Notes: generated by a model not told the origin, from the sequence alone. 64,000 nucleotides of DNA from Acidovorax sp. FJL06 (GCF_003852545.1 NZ_QAJR01000011.1:63014-127013); one strand, 5' to 3'. Counted from the first letter of the stretch, positions 7,063 through 15,691 are shown. Numbers and translations: made by a program.

Positions 7063-8847
7063 TCAGGCCCCCGAAGTCGACACATCGGGCGCGGCGGGCA
7101 GTGCTGCGGCCACGGCCGGGGCCGGAGCAGCTGCGCGTGGCGCCTTGCCGTGGGGCGTGCGGCCCGGGCGCAGCCGCCACGACAGCCAACCCAGCAGCAG
7201 GCCGGTGGCCAGGAAGGCCAGGTCCATGCTGGCCCACACCCATTCGCCCGCAGGCAGCGTGATGCCCAGGTGGGCGTGGGTGGTCAGCGCGTTGATCACC
7301 GGGAGCAGGGCCCACACCAGGCCCGCTGCGCCCAGCGGCACCGACCAGCCCATGCGGCCAGGCCGCACCACGGTGCAGGCCAGCGCCCACAGCAGGGCCA
7401 GGCCCCAGGCGCTGAAGAACCAGGCCAGCTCGGTGTCGGCGCGGCCCTCGGTGTCCAGCGGGACCAGGCGGTTGGAGGCCAGGTAGACCCCGCAGGCCAG
7501 CGGCAGCCCGGCCAGCGTGGCGATGTTGATGCCGGCCACCAGGCGCTCGCCAAAGGGGGGCTTGGCGGGCGCCGTGCTGGCGGCAGCAGCGGCCGCACCT
7601 TTGCGGCTGGCCTGGGCTTGCGAAGCTTGGGATTTGGCGCTGCGCTTGACCGACCACAGCACCATGCCGGTGGCGATCATCAGGCTGCCCAGCAGGCCAA
7701 AGCCGAACAGCGCCCAGCGCAGGCCGGTGCCGGCAAAGTGCGCCATGTGCAGGCCCACCAGCACGCCATAGGTCCTGGTGGCGGGGCCGGTGGCGTCGGC
7801 CTGGTCCAGCCACTGGCCGGTGTTGGCATCGAACAGCAGGCGCGGCGGGCGGTGCTGCAGGCGGTCGCCTTCATGGCGCGTGACCTCGACCACGGCCCGG
7901 CCCTTGGCGTCGCGGCGCGCCTGCACGCGGCCGATGTGCCCGCCGTCCCAGCGGCTGCGGGCGGCCTCCAGGATGGGTTGCAGCGCGATGGCGGGCAGGG
8001 GCTCCACCTTGTCGCCGGCGCCCCGGCGGGCGCGGCTTTCGGCCTTCTCGCCCTGCAGGTCGGCAAAGTAGGCGTTGGAATCGACGCCCTTCTCGTTCTT
8101 GTAGGCCGTGGCAATGCCTGCGGGCATGTACAGCGTGTGGAAGAGCATCAGCCCGCTGAAGGTGATCATCAGGTAGAACGGCAGCACCAGCACGCCCGTG
8201 ACGTTGTGCGCATCCAGCCAGGCGCGCTGCCCGCCCTTGGCGGGGCGGAAGGTGAAGAAGTCCTTGAAGATGCGGCGGTGCGTGATCACGCCGGAGATGA
8301 GCGCGACGAACATCAGCATCGTGGCCACGCCCACCACCCAGCGGCCCTCCTGGGTCCAGCGGCCCTTTTGCGCGGTGCGCAGCTCGAAGTGGAAGCGGTA
8401 GAAGAAGTCGCCGCCCATGGTCTGGCGGGTGTTGATGGCCTCGCCGGTCTGCGGGTTCATGCGCAGGGTCTCGAAGCGGCCATTGCCCGTGTCGCGCCAC
8501 AGGATGCTGACGGCGGGGTCGCGGTCGTCGGGCAGGTTCATGATCCACTGCGTGACGCCGGGCACCTTGCGGGCCAGCGCGTCCAGCGACTTCTGCGCCA
8601 CCTGCGCGTCCGCATGGGCCGCATCGGCCATATCGGCGCTGGGCAGGCCGTGCATCTCGGGGCGCATCCACAGGTTGAATTCGCTTCGGAAGAACGACAG
8701 CGTGCCGGTGAGGAAGATCGCAAACAGCAGCCATCCCAGGATCAGCCCGGCCCAGGTGTGCAGCCACGCCATGGCCTGGCGCAAACCCTCGCGGTCATTG
8801 GGGGCCTTGGGCGCTTTGGCCTGGCGCAGGGCGGTCTCCGTGCTCAT
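7063..8847 (-). CDS. PepSY_TM membrane reductase (iron-siderophore reductase family)
   Basis: This 594-residue inner-membrane protein starts at MSTETALRQ. TM1 is near 27-50 (WLHTWAGLILGWLLFAIFL). Periplasmic PepSY regions follow (QWIMNLPDDRDP; FRFHFEL-type stretch), with helices bearing His pairs (RFHFEL, DAHNVTGVLVLPF, LHMAHFAGTG). A basic linker (KRSAKSQASQAQASRKG) precedes extra C-terminal helices, and the tail is Ala/Pro-rich. It is longer than the first PepSY protein here by a C-terminal membrane module. The His ligands fit electron transfer through heme to a periplasmic ferric chelate. Its ATG overlaps the DUF3649 stop (ATGA) and DUF3325 follows at +3, a tightly coupled trio. Confidence 0.85.
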   Translation of the reverse strand: MSTETALRQAKAPKAPNDREGLRQAMAWLHTWAGLILGWLLFAIFLTGTLSFFRSEFNLWMRPEMHGLPSADMADAAHADAQVAQKSLDALARKVPGVTQWIMNLPDDRDPAVSILWRDTGNGRFETLRMNPQTGEAINTRQTMGGDFFYRFHFELRTAQKGRWTQEGRWVVGVATMLMFVALISGVITHRRIFKDFFTFRPAKGGQRAWLDAHNVTGVLVLPFYLMITFSGLMLFHTLYMPAGIATAYKNEKGVDSNAYFADLQGEKAESRARRGAGDKVEPLPAIALQPILEAARSRWDGGHIGRVQARRDAKGRAVVEVTRHEGDRLQHRPPRLLFDANTGQWLDQADATGPATRTYGVLVGLHMAHFAGTGLRWALFGFGLLGSLMIATGMVLWSVKRSAKSQASQAQASRKGAAAAAASTAPAKPPFGERLVAGINIATLAGLPLACGVYLASNRLVPLDTEGRADTELAWFFSAWGLALLWALACTVVRPGRMGWSVPLGAAGLVWALLPVINALTTHAHLGITLPAGEWVWASMDLAFLATGLLLGWLSWRLRPGRTPHGKAPRAAAPAPAVAAALPAAPDVSTSGA

Positions 8848-9152
8848 GCCGTGGCCCCCATCCATTGCGGCGCCATGGCGCAGGCCCCCAGCGCCAGTGC
8901 CGGCAACAGCGTGCCGCCCCAGGCACCCCAGGCGGTGCGTGCATAAAACGCCCAGCCGGCGGCGATGGCATACACCACCCAGGCGAGCATGGTGGCCGTG
9001 AGCACGGCTTCGACGCGCGGCATGCACTGCGCAAGCAAGAGCGACAGCGCGGCCGCAAAGCCGGCGGCCAGGGCATAGCCGCCGCCCACGGCGGCCACCG
9101 CGCGGGAGGCGATGGCCAGGCGGTAGCGCCAGTCGACGCGGGCCGCCTTCAT
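8844..9152 (-). CDS. DUF3649 small membrane protein
   Basis: The product has 102 residues, starting at ATG 9152 (MKAARVDWRYRLAIASR), with three to four hydrophobic helices (ALAAGFAAALSLLL, TMLAWVVYAIAAGWAFYA, LLPALALGACA). The RYRLAIASR head followed by GGYALAA is the family pattern. It opens the DUF3649-PepSY-DUF3325-receptor operon. No convincing ribosome site precedes the chosen start, and the frame is open further upstream, so a longer form cannot be excluded. The role is unknown, probably tied to the reductase. Confidence 0.75.
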   Translation of the reverse strand: MKAARVDWRYRLAIASRAVAAVGGGYALAAGFAAALSLLLAQCMPRVEAVLTATMLAWVVYAIAAGWAFYARTAWGAWGGTLLPALALGACAMAPQWMGATA

Positions 9153-9452
9153 GGCCGGGCGGCCGCAGCGCCAAGGGCAGCGCGGTGGCCAGAAAACGAG
9201 GGGAACAGAAACCCCGCAAGGCAGGGGCTGGCGGTGCGGCGCAGCATCAACAGAGGCTCCAGGCAGGTTGGGTACAAGACCGTACGAACACTGGCTGGCT
9301 GCAGCAGGCATCAAGGCCCGGCTGACTGGCTGGCTGAGGGATTCAGGGAATCGCAGGACCCGGACGCAGCACGCAGTGCATGCCCAAGGCCTGTATCAGG
9401 GAGGGGCTGCAAAAAGAGGTGGGAGCGGGTCGCAGGCGTGCATTCTACTTTT

Positions 9453-9471
9453 GTTGAGAAGCATTCGCATT
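9453..9471. promoter_or_regulatory. Fur box upstream of DUF3649-PepSY-DUF3325-receptor operon
   Basis: Read on the minus strand, AATGCGAATGCTTCTCAAC matches the consensus AATGAGAATGATTCTCATT at about 15 of 19 positions. It lies in a locally AT-rich promoter-like patch and points to iron repression of the minus-strand uptake operon. Confidence 0.65.
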
Positions 9472-9567
9472 TAAATGAAAAGAATTTTGCGACTTTGATG
9501 TGCACTTGCAACAAACCGTGACGGGCCGGGGCAGGGGGGCGTGCCGGAGGGGGTTGCGCGCGGGCAC

Positions 9568-9595
9568 AAAAAAACGGGCCGAGGCCCGTTTTTTT
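9568..9595 (-). terminator. Rho-independent terminator of bfr
   Basis: A perfect stem (ACGGGCC, GAG loop, GGCCCGT) is flanked by seven A and seven T, so it can work on both strands. It lies about 50 bases after the bacterioferritin stop. Confidence 0.85.
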
Positions 9596-9643
9596 GATTT
9601 CTTCTTTGCTTTTTTCGTGGAGCGCTCTGGAGAACTCTGTGGA

Positions 9644-10120
9644 TCAGTCCGCGTCACCCATCTGCGACTGCAGGTAGTTCTGCAGGCCGACCTTGTCGAT
9701 CAGCTCGATCTGGGTCTCGATGAAGTCGATGTGCTCTTCGGTATCGTCCAGGATCTTTTGCAGCAGGTCGCGCGAGACATAGTCGCGCACCGTTTCGCAG
9801 TGGGCGATGCCTTCCTTGATGGTGGCCTGGGCGCCTTGTTCGGAGCGCAGGTCGCAGGCCAGGATCTCGGGCACATCCTCACCCACTTGCAGCTTGGCCA
9901 GGTCCTGCAGGTTGGGCAGGCCGTCGAGCATGAAGATGCGGTCCATGAGCCAGTCGGCATGCTTCATCTCGCCGATGGATTCGGAGTATTCCTTCTTGGC
10001 CAGCTTGTCGAAGCCCCAGTGCTTGAGCATGCGGTAGTGCAGGAAGTACTGGTTGATGGCCGTGAGCTCGTTCTTGAGCTGGGCCTGCAGATGGCCGATG
10101 ACCTGTGCGTCGCCTTTCAT
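9644..10120 (-). CDS. bfr: Bacterioferritin
   Basis: This 158-residue subunit is of normal length and aligns without gaps to known Bfr. It forms the 24-mer heme-containing iron store in the cytoplasm. Visible residues are Glu18, Glu51, Met52 (heme ligand), His54, Glu94 and His130. The position of the usual ferroxidase ligand Glu127 is Thr in my hand alignment (DDTEEH, with Glu128 next to it). The start at MKGDAQVIGHL is supported by AAGGAG eight bases upstream. The gene faces ahpC across a shared 294-base region, linking iron storage with peroxide defence. Confidence 0.95.
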   Translation of the reverse strand: MKGDAQVIGHLQAQLKNELTAINQYFLHYRMLKHWGFDKLAKKEYSESIGEMKHADWLMDRIFMLDGLPNLQDLAKLQVGEDVPEILACDLRSEQGAQATIKEGIAHCETVRDYVSRDLLQKILDDTEEHIDFIETQIELIDKVGLQNYLQSQMGDAD

Positions 10121-10310
10121 GGGGGACTCCTTGTGTTGTTGTGTGCGTTGATTCGGCACCGATTGTCGTGACCTGAATCAACCGGCGCAAGGCAATCCCC
10201 TGTTCGCGCGCAATGGCTGCGTTTGATGTTGAGTTGTGTTCGCGTTCATAGCGGGCGGCAGGGGCCATGGCACGCTTGCATCCCCATGGATGGGGGTTTC
10301 TATATAGTCA

Positions 10311-10343
10311 TTGACAATTGGTTTAATCAAATCAATTAATTGG
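10311..10343 (+). promoter_or_regulatory. ahpC promoter with OxyR-like repeated motif
   Basis: A perfect -35 TTGACA (10311-10316) is followed after 18 bases by ATTAAT (10335-10340). ATTGG occurs at 10317-10321 and again at 10339-10343, exactly 22 bases or two helix turns apart, within a run of AATC/GATT-type half sites. This layout fits a LysR-type activator such as OxyR, but the sequence is not a textbook OxyR site. Confidence 0.4.
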
Positions 10344-10414
10344 ATTGATGGCTACAAAGGGCCTAGACTTCAGTCCTGTTCAGTTCAGTCAATCAACCCC
10401 TAAAGGAAACAGCA

Positions 10415-10990
10415 ATGTCCCTGATCAACACGCAAGTTCAGCCCTTCAAGACCACCGCTTTCGTCAACCGCAATGGCAAGGGCGAGTTCATCGACCTGAC
10501 CGAAGCCGACCTGAAGGGCAAGTGGTCCGTGCTGATCTTCATGCCTGCCGCCTTCACCTTCAACTGCCCCACCGAAATCGAAGACGCTGCTGAGCACTAC
10601 GCAGAGTTCCAGAAGGCTGGTACCGAGGTCTACATCGTCACCACCGACACGCACTTCTCGCACAAGGTGTGGCACGAAACCAGCCCCGCCGTGGGCAAGG
10701 CCAAGTTCCCTCTGGTGGGCGACCCCACGCACCAGCTGACCAACGCTTTCGGCGTGCACATCCCTGAAGAAGGCCTGGCACTGCGCGGCACCTTCGTGAT
10801 CAACCCCGACGGCATCATCAAGACCGCCGAAGTGCACTCCAACGAAATCGCCCGCGACGTGAAGGAAACCGTGCGCAAGCTCAAGGCTGCCCAGTACACC
10901 GCCGCCCACCCCGGCCAGGTGTGCCCCGCCAAGTGGAACGAAGGCGCCAAGACCCTGGCCCCTTCGCTGGACCTGGTCGGCAAGATCTAA
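10415..10990 (+). CDS. ahpC: Alkyl hydroperoxide reductase C (2-Cys peroxiredoxin)
   Basis: This 191-residue cytoplasmic peroxiredoxin reduces H2O2, organic peroxides and peroxynitrite. The peroxidatic Cys51 lies in FTFNCPTE (the more usual form is FTFVCPTE), the resolving Cys170 in GQVCPAKW, and the C-terminus keeps LAPSLDLVGKI. The ribosome site AAAGGAAA precedes ATG. A terminator (11035-11081) separates it from ahpF, its reductase, so ahpC is probably expressed to a higher level with some read-through. Confidence 0.97.
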   Translation: MSLINTQVQPFKTTAFVNRNGKGEFIDLTEADLKGKWSVLIFMPAAFTFNCPTEIEDAAEHYAEFQKAGTEVYIVTTDTHFSHKVWHETSPAVGKAKFPLVGDPTHQLTNAFGVHIPEEGLALRGTFVINPDGIIKTAEVHSNEIARDVKETVRKLKAAQYTAAHPGQVCPAKWNEGAKTLAPSLDLVGKI

Positions 10991-11034
10991 GCCCCGGCTC
11001 ATTCGGCGCAGCGCTCCAGAAATGGGGCGCCCCC

Positions 11035-11081
11035 AGCCGGACAGCGTCATGGCGCGCATGTGCCATGCCGTCCGGCTTTTT
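11035..11081 (+). terminator. Terminator between ahpC and ahpF
   Basis: An interrupted stem built on AGCCGGAC and GTCCGGCT, with a second inner pairing CATGGC/GTGCCATG, is followed by five T. It lies 45 bases after the ahpC stop and about 90 before ahpF. Confidence 0.8.
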
Positions 11082-11173
11082 CACGCCCGTTTTCTGGGCA
11101 ATGTTGCGGCTTCAGGGTTGCCAAAAGTGATCCCAGCCCCCAACCTATAAATCGAAATTCAAAGGACACCACC

Positions 11174-12751
11174 ATGCTCGACGAACAACTCAAGACCCAG
11201 CTTTCCGCCTACCTGGAGCGCGTGCAGCAGCCGTTTGAGCTGGTGGCATCCCTGGACGACAGCGACACCGCCCGCGAGATGCGCGAGCTGCTGACGACCA
11301 TCCAGTCCCTGCGCAGCGACAAGATCACGCTGCGCACCGACGGCAACGATGCGCGCAAGCCCTCGTTCAGCCTGCAGCGCACGGGCGCCACCAATAGCCT
11401 GCGTTTTGCCGGCCTGCCCCTGGGCCATGAATTCACCTCGCTGGTGCTGGCCCTGTTGTGGACCGGCGGCCACCCGCCCAAGGTCGAGCCCGAGGTGATC
11501 GAGCAGATCGCTGCGCTCGACGGCGACTTCAACTTCGAGGTCTACATGAGCCTGAGCTGCCACAACTGCCCGGACGTGGTGCAGGCGCTGTCGCTCATGG
11601 CCATCGTCAACCCGAAGATCAAGACCACCGTGATCGAAGGCGGCGCTTTCCAGCAGGAAGTGACCGAGCGCGAGATCATGGCCGTGCCCATGGTGTTCCT
11701 CAACGGCAAGGTCTTTGGCTCAGGCCGCATGTCGGTCGAAGAAATCGTGGCCAAGCTCGACACCGGCGCCGCCGCGCGTGACGCCGCCAAGCTCAGCGCC
11801 AAGGCACCGTACGACGTGCTCATCGTCGGCGGTGGCCCCGCCGGCGCCGCCGCCGCCGTGTACGCCGCCCGCAAGGGCATCCGCACTGGCGTGGCTGCCG
11901 AGCGCTTCGGCGGCCAGGTCAATGACACGCTGGCCATCGAGAACTACATCTCGGTGCTCGAAACCGACGGCCCCAAGTTCGCCGCCGCGCTCGAAGCCCA
12001 CACCCGCGCCTACGACGTGGACATCATGAACCTGCAGCGTGCCGACAAGCTGATCCCTGCGACTGAGCCCGGTGGTCTGATCGAGGTGCAGCTTGCCAAC
12101 GGTGGCACGCTCCAATCCAAGACGGTGATCCTGTCCACCGGCGCGCGCTGGCGCAACGTGAACGTGCCCGGCGAGGCCGAGTACAAGAACAAGGGCGTGG
12201 CCTACTGCCCGCACTGCGACGGCCCGCTGTTCAAGGGTAAGCGCGTGTCGGTGATCGGCGGCGGCAACTCGGGTGTCGAGGCCGCGATTGACTTGGCCGG
12301 CATCGTGCAGCATGTCACGCTGATCGAGTTTGCCGACCAGCTCAAGGCCGACGCCGTGCTGGTCAACAAGCTCAAGAGTCTGCCCAACGTGGTGATCCAC
12401 ACCAACGCGCAGACCACCGAGATCACCGGCGCCGACGGCAAGGTCAACGGCCTCAAGTACAAGGACCGCGCCACCAACGTGGAGCACCTGGTGCAGCTCG
12501 AAGGCGTGTTCGTGCAGATCGGCTTGGTGCCCAACACCGAATGGCTCAAGGGCACGGTGGAGCTGTCCCGCTTCGGCGAGATCATCGTGGACTCGCACGG
12601 CCGTACCAACCTGCCCGGCGTGTTTGCAGCGGGCGATTGCACCACGGTGCCGTTCAAGCAGATCGTGATCGCGGCGGGGGAGGGGTCGAAGGCGGCACTG
12701 AGCGCGTTTGACCACCTGATCCGCATGCCCGTGGTGGCTGGGGCGGTGTGA
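11174..12751 (+). CDS. ahpF: Alkyl hydroperoxide reductase subunit F (NADH:peroxiredoxin reductase)
   Basis: The flavoprotein has 525 residues. Domain order is an N-terminal double thioredoxin-like domain with the redox pair Cys129/Cys132 (CHNC), an FAD domain (GGGPAG 219-224), a thioredoxin-reductase redox centre Cys345/Cys348 (CPHC), an NAD(P)H-binding site (GGGNSG 362-367), and a terminal FAD motif (GVFAAGDCT). It passes electrons from NADH to AhpC. ATG 11174 follows AAAGGACACC. The length matches E. coli AhpF (521). Confidence 0.97.
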   Translation: MLDEQLKTQLSAYLERVQQPFELVASLDDSDTAREMRELLTTIQSLRSDKITLRTDGNDARKPSFSLQRTGATNSLRFAGLPLGHEFTSLVLALLWTGGHPPKVEPEVIEQIAALDGDFNFEVYMSLSCHNCPDVVQALSLMAIVNPKIKTTVIEGGAFQQEVTEREIMAVPMVFLNGKVFGSGRMSVEEIVAKLDTGAAARDAAKLSAKAPYDVLIVGGGPAGAAAAVYAARKGIRTGVAAERFGGQVNDTLAIENYISVLETDGPKFAAALEAHTRAYDVDIMNLQRADKLIPATEPGGLIEVQLANGGTLQSKTVILSTGARWRNVNVPGEAEYKNKGVAYCPHCDGPLFKGKRVSVIGGGNSGVEAAIDLAGIVQHVTLIEFADQLKADAVLVNKLKSLPNVVIHTNAQTTEITGADGKVNGLKYKDRATNVEHLVQLEGVFVQIGLVPNTEWLKGTVELSRFGEIIVDSHGRTNLPGVFAAGDCTTVPFKQIVIAAGEGSKAALSAFDHLIRMPVVAGAV

Positions 12752-12758
12752 TTTCGCA

Positions 12759-12810
12759 ATAAAAATCGCTGCTTGCGCGCAATGGTAGTGCGCTGATAGC
12801 TATTAAAAAA
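12759..12810 (-). repeat. Palindromic intergenic repeat, copy D
   Basis: Read on the minus strand it shows TTTTTTAATAGCTATCAGCG, then a variable loop and GCGCAAGCAGCGATTTTTATT, a divergent member of the family. It is placed just after ahpF and before its terminator. Confidence 0.55.
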
Positions 12811-12813
12811 TGA

Positions 12814-12850
12814 GCGGCTGGCTGCGTGGAGTGGTCAGCCGCTTTGTTTT
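12814..12850 (+). terminator. Terminator after ahpF
   Basis: The stem GCGGCTG/CAGCCGC has a 15-base loop and is followed by TTTGTTTT. It ends the ahpF transcript before the heme operon promoter. Confidence 0.75.
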
Positions 12851-12873
12851 GGAGGTCGTTCTGTTCATTTGTT

Positions 12874-12892
12874 ATTGAGAATTATTCTCATA
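12874..12892 (+). promoter_or_regulatory. Fur box of the heme-uptake operon
   Basis: ATTGAGAATTATTCTCATA is a near-perfect 19-base Fur box with an almost perfect palindrome GAGAATTATTCTC. It overlaps a TATAAT-like hexamer (TATAAT at 12891-12896), so Fur would block the promoter directly. It lies about 115 bases before the receptor start. Confidence 0.9.
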
Positions 12893-13006
12893 TAATCCAC
12901 CCCATCAGCCAGCCACAACCGCCCGATCTTCTGCGCGCAGAAGCCAGGGCCGTCTGCATGGAGCCAGCTCTGTATTCGTTGTCGTTTCAGAGAAGGACTC
13001 CCCTCC

Positions 13007-15286
13007 GTGGCGCAGGCATTCCGTTCCCCTCCGTTTTCTTCCCGGCGCGCACAGGCGCACCCCTCCGATCAATGGCTGCAAGGCCGTCTGCGGCCGCTTG
13101 CATGGCTTGTGGCCTGTGCATGTATGGCCATTGGCAGCGCGCATGCGCAAGATGCGGCCCAGTTGGTGGCTGCAGCGCCGCAGCTCAAAGAAGTGGTTAT
13201 CAGCGGCTCGCGCAGCGAGCAGGACCCGGGCGAGCTGCCCATGGGCATCGACGTGATCAACGCGCAGGCCATCGAAGAGGGCCAGGTGCGCGATATCCGC
13301 GACGTGGCGCGCGAGTTGCCCAATGTGTCGGTCACGCGTTCGCCCGCGCGTTTTTCGCTGGCCAGCGGCTCCACGGGCCGCGAGCAGAACGCGGGCTTCA
13401 ACATCCGTGGCCTGGACGGCAACCGCGTGCTGATGATGGTGGACGGCATCCGCCTGCCGCGCAGCTACGTCTTCAGCGCCAATGCCTTCGGGCGAGACTA
13501 CCTGGACATCGGCCTGCTGCAGCGCATCGAGGTTGTGCGCGGCGCCACGTCGGCCCTGTATGGCTCCGACGGCATGGCAGGCCTGGTCAACTTCATCACC
13601 GCAGACCCCTCGGCCTTCCTGGAAGGTGACAAGCGCATCGGTGGCCGGGTCAGCCTGGGTTACGACGGCGACGACCACGGCAAGCGCGTGGGCGCCACGG
13701 TGGCGGGCAAGGCGGGCGACACGGTGCAGTGGCTGCTGGGCGGCAACGTCACGCGCGCCAGCGAGCTGGACAACATGGGCACCAACAGCGCGGCCAACGC
13801 CGACCGCACCCGCCCCAATCCGCAAAAGGATAAAAGCGGTGCGCTGCTGGGCAAGGTCATCCTCACGCCGGGCGGCGGCCAGCGCCATGTGTTCACGCTG
13901 GAGCATGTGGACAAGAGCTCCGACTACGAGCTGCTCACCGCGCGCTCCAAGCCGCCGCTGGCGGCCACCTCGGTGCTGGGCTCCACCTCGTTCACCGACA
14001 TGCAGCGCAGCCGCGCGACGTGGGAAGGCGCGTGGCGCGTGAACACGGCCTTCGCCGACGAGTTGAAGGCGACGCTGAGTTTCCAGGACGCCCATTCGCG
14101 CGAGTACATCACCGAAGACCGCAACACCGCCGCAGACCGCGTGCGCGACGTGACCTACGACGAGCGCACCTGGCAGGCCAACCTGCAGGGCAGCAAGGTG
14201 CTGCGCGCGGGCCCCGGCGGCCTGGTGCAGAAGATCACTTACGGCTTCGACTACATGTCCGCGAAGGTCGAGAACCTGCAGACCGGCGTGACCCCGCCCG
14301 TGGGTGAGACCTTCCCGCTCAAGCGCTTTCCGGACACCACCGAGACCAGCGCCGCGCTGTATGTGCAGGACGAGTTTGTGACCGGCCCCTGGAGCATCAC
14401 GCCCGGCGTGCGCTTCGACACCTTCCGCATCAAGGCCGACCCGGCGGGCTTCGGCGCGCAGGCGGTGTCGCTGTCGGGCAACGCCACCTCGCCCAAGTTC
14501 GGCGTGCTGTACCGCGCCAGCGAGCAGTGGAGCGTGTTCGGCAACTACGCGGCGGGCTTTCGGGCGCCCAACGCAGGGCAGGTCAACGCCTTCTTCGAGA
14601 ACCCGGTGGGCAACTACAAGACGGTGCCCAATGCCAACCTCAAGCCCGAGAAGAGCCAGAACGTCGAGCTGGGCGTGCGCGGGCGCATGGAGCGCCTGTC
14701 CATCGAGGCCGCCGCGTTCACCGGCCGCTACAAGGACTTCATCGAGGATCTGCGCCAGGTGGGGGGCACGGGCGCACCGGGCAACCCGCTGGTGTTCCAG
14801 TCGGTCAACATCGGCCGCGTCAAGCTCAATGGCTTTGAGGTCAAGGGCGACATGCGCTGGGGCCAGTGGGCGGGTGGGCAGTGGAGTTCTCCGTTTGCCT
14901 ATGGCCAGACACGCGGCCGTGACACTGCCACCGGCAAGCCGGTGAACACTGTGGACCCATCGCGTCTGACGGCGGGCCTGCGCTACGACACCGGTGGCTG
15001 GATGGCGCGGCTGGACATGACCCACGCCGCTGCCAAGAAGGCCAGCGACGTGAGCGTGGCCACGGGCAGCACGCAGTACCTCACGCCGTCGTACACGGTG
15101 CTGGACCTGTCGGCCCAGTGGCGCATCCGCAAGGACCTGCGCCTGAACGCCGGCATCTACAACCTCACCGACAAAAAACACTGGCGCTGGGCCGACGTGC
15201 GTGGCCTGGCCGCCAATGCCAGCTTCATCGACGCCTACAGCCAGCCGGGCCGCGCGGTGCGCGTCTCCCTGGTGGCGGATTTCTAA
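13007..15286 (+). CDS. hmuR: TonB-dependent heme/hemoglobin receptor
   Basis: This 759-residue outer-membrane receptor initiates at GTG 13007 with AGAAGGA at the right spacing. It has an N-terminal twin-basic head and a hydrophobic signal (LAWLVACACMAIGSAHA), a TonB-box/plug region (LKEVVISGSRSEQDPGELP, GFNIRGLDGNRVLMMVDGIRLP, RIEVVRGATSALYGSDGMAGLVNF), the FRAPN box typical of heme receptors, PNANLKPE, and a C-terminal Phe. It matches the hemoglobin/transferrin/lactoferrin receptor group, and the bhuR name of Bordetella would also fit. It heads the operon with hmuSTUV and is preceded by a strong Fur box, so it should be induced by iron starvation. Confidence 0.93.
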   Translation: MAQAFRSPPFSSRRAQAHPSDQWLQGRLRPLAWLVACACMAIGSAHAQDAAQLVAAAPQLKEVVISGSRSEQDPGELPMGIDVINAQAIEEGQVRDIRDVARELPNVSVTRSPARFSLASGSTGREQNAGFNIRGLDGNRVLMMVDGIRLPRSYVFSANAFGRDYLDIGLLQRIEVVRGATSALYGSDGMAGLVNFITADPSAFLEGDKRIGGRVSLGYDGDDHGKRVGATVAGKAGDTVQWLLGGNVTRASELDNMGTNSAANADRTRPNPQKDKSGALLGKVILTPGGGQRHVFTLEHVDKSSDYELLTARSKPPLAATSVLGSTSFTDMQRSRATWEGAWRVNTAFADELKATLSFQDAHSREYITEDRNTAADRVRDVTYDERTWQANLQGSKVLRAGPGGLVQKITYGFDYMSAKVENLQTGVTPPVGETFPLKRFPDTTETSAALYVQDEFVTGPWSITPGVRFDTFRIKADPAGFGAQAVSLSGNATSPKFGVLYRASEQWSVFGNYAAGFRAPNAGQVNAFFENPVGNYKTVPNANLKPEKSQNVELGVRGRMERLSIEAAAFTGRYKDFIEDLRQVGGTGAPGNPLVFQSVNIGRVKLNGFEVKGDMRWGQWAGGQWSSPFAYGQTRGRDTATGKPVNTVDPSRLTAGLRYDTGGWMARLDMTHAAAKKASDVSVATGSTQYLTPSYTVLDLSAQWRIRKDLRLNAGIYNLTDKKHWRWADVRGLAANASFIDAYSQPGRAVRVSLVADF

Positions 15287-15334
15287 GTCACCTCCCTAGG
15301 CACCTTTTCAGGCACTTCATCAAGGAGACAGTTC

Positions 15335-15691
15335 ATGAGCCATGCACCTGACACGCCCGATACGCCCACGTCCGGCGCCCATTGCGACGAGGAATACAGC
15401 CTGCCCTGCGCCGAGGCGCTGCTGGCCGGTACGCTCGCCCTGATGACGGGCTACGTGCAGGCCTGCTGCGACAGCCACCGCGACGCCATGGGCCGCAAGA
15501 TCGCGGCCAACCTGCAGATGCTGGCCGACGCCGAAGGCTTCACGCCGCATTTCCGCACCGTGGCCTGGAGCCTGCAAGGCCGTTGGGAGCAGCAGTGCAA
15601 GGCGCGCCAGGACACCGCCGCCAGCGCCGCGCTGGTGGCCGCCGAGCAGCGCCGTGTGCTGTGGCACACCGCGCCGGAGGCCATGCAATGA
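15335..15691 (+). CDS. Small protein of the heme operon, unknown function
   Basis: The product has 118 residues, with AAGGAG upstream of ATG. It is cytoplasmic in appearance (no signal or TM), helical, with Cys at four or more positions (AHCDEEYSLPC, QACCD, EQQCK) and an alternating Glu/Ala/Arg pattern (AMGRKIAANLQMLADAEG). I do not recognise a named domain. It lies between the receptor and the heme-degrading factor, 48 bases after the receptor and overlapping hmuS by four bases (ATGA), so its role is almost certainly in heme use or sensing. The cysteine pairs could bind heme or metal, but this is only a guess. Confidence 0.75.
   Translation: MSHAPDTPDTPTSGAHCDEEYSLPCAEALLAGTLALMTGYVQACCDSHRDAMGRKIAANLQMLADAEGFTPHFRTVAWSLQGRWEQQCKARQDTAASAALVAAEQRRVLWHTAPEAMQ

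Larger units (their letters stand above)
9153..9643. other. 491-nt intergenic region with Fur box and bidirectional terminator
   Basis: This separates the iron operon start (9152) from the bacterioferritin stop (9644), both minus strand. It contains a Fur-box candidate at 9453-9471 and a strong hairpin with T-tracts at 9568-9595. The roughly 300 bases between box and first gene imply a long leader. No riboswitch signature or supported gene was found there. Confidence 0.6.

Noticed and set aside
9153-9452. Cobalamin or other riboswitch in the iron-operon leader
   Set aside because: I looked for a B12 box and paired stems and found no matching core sequence.
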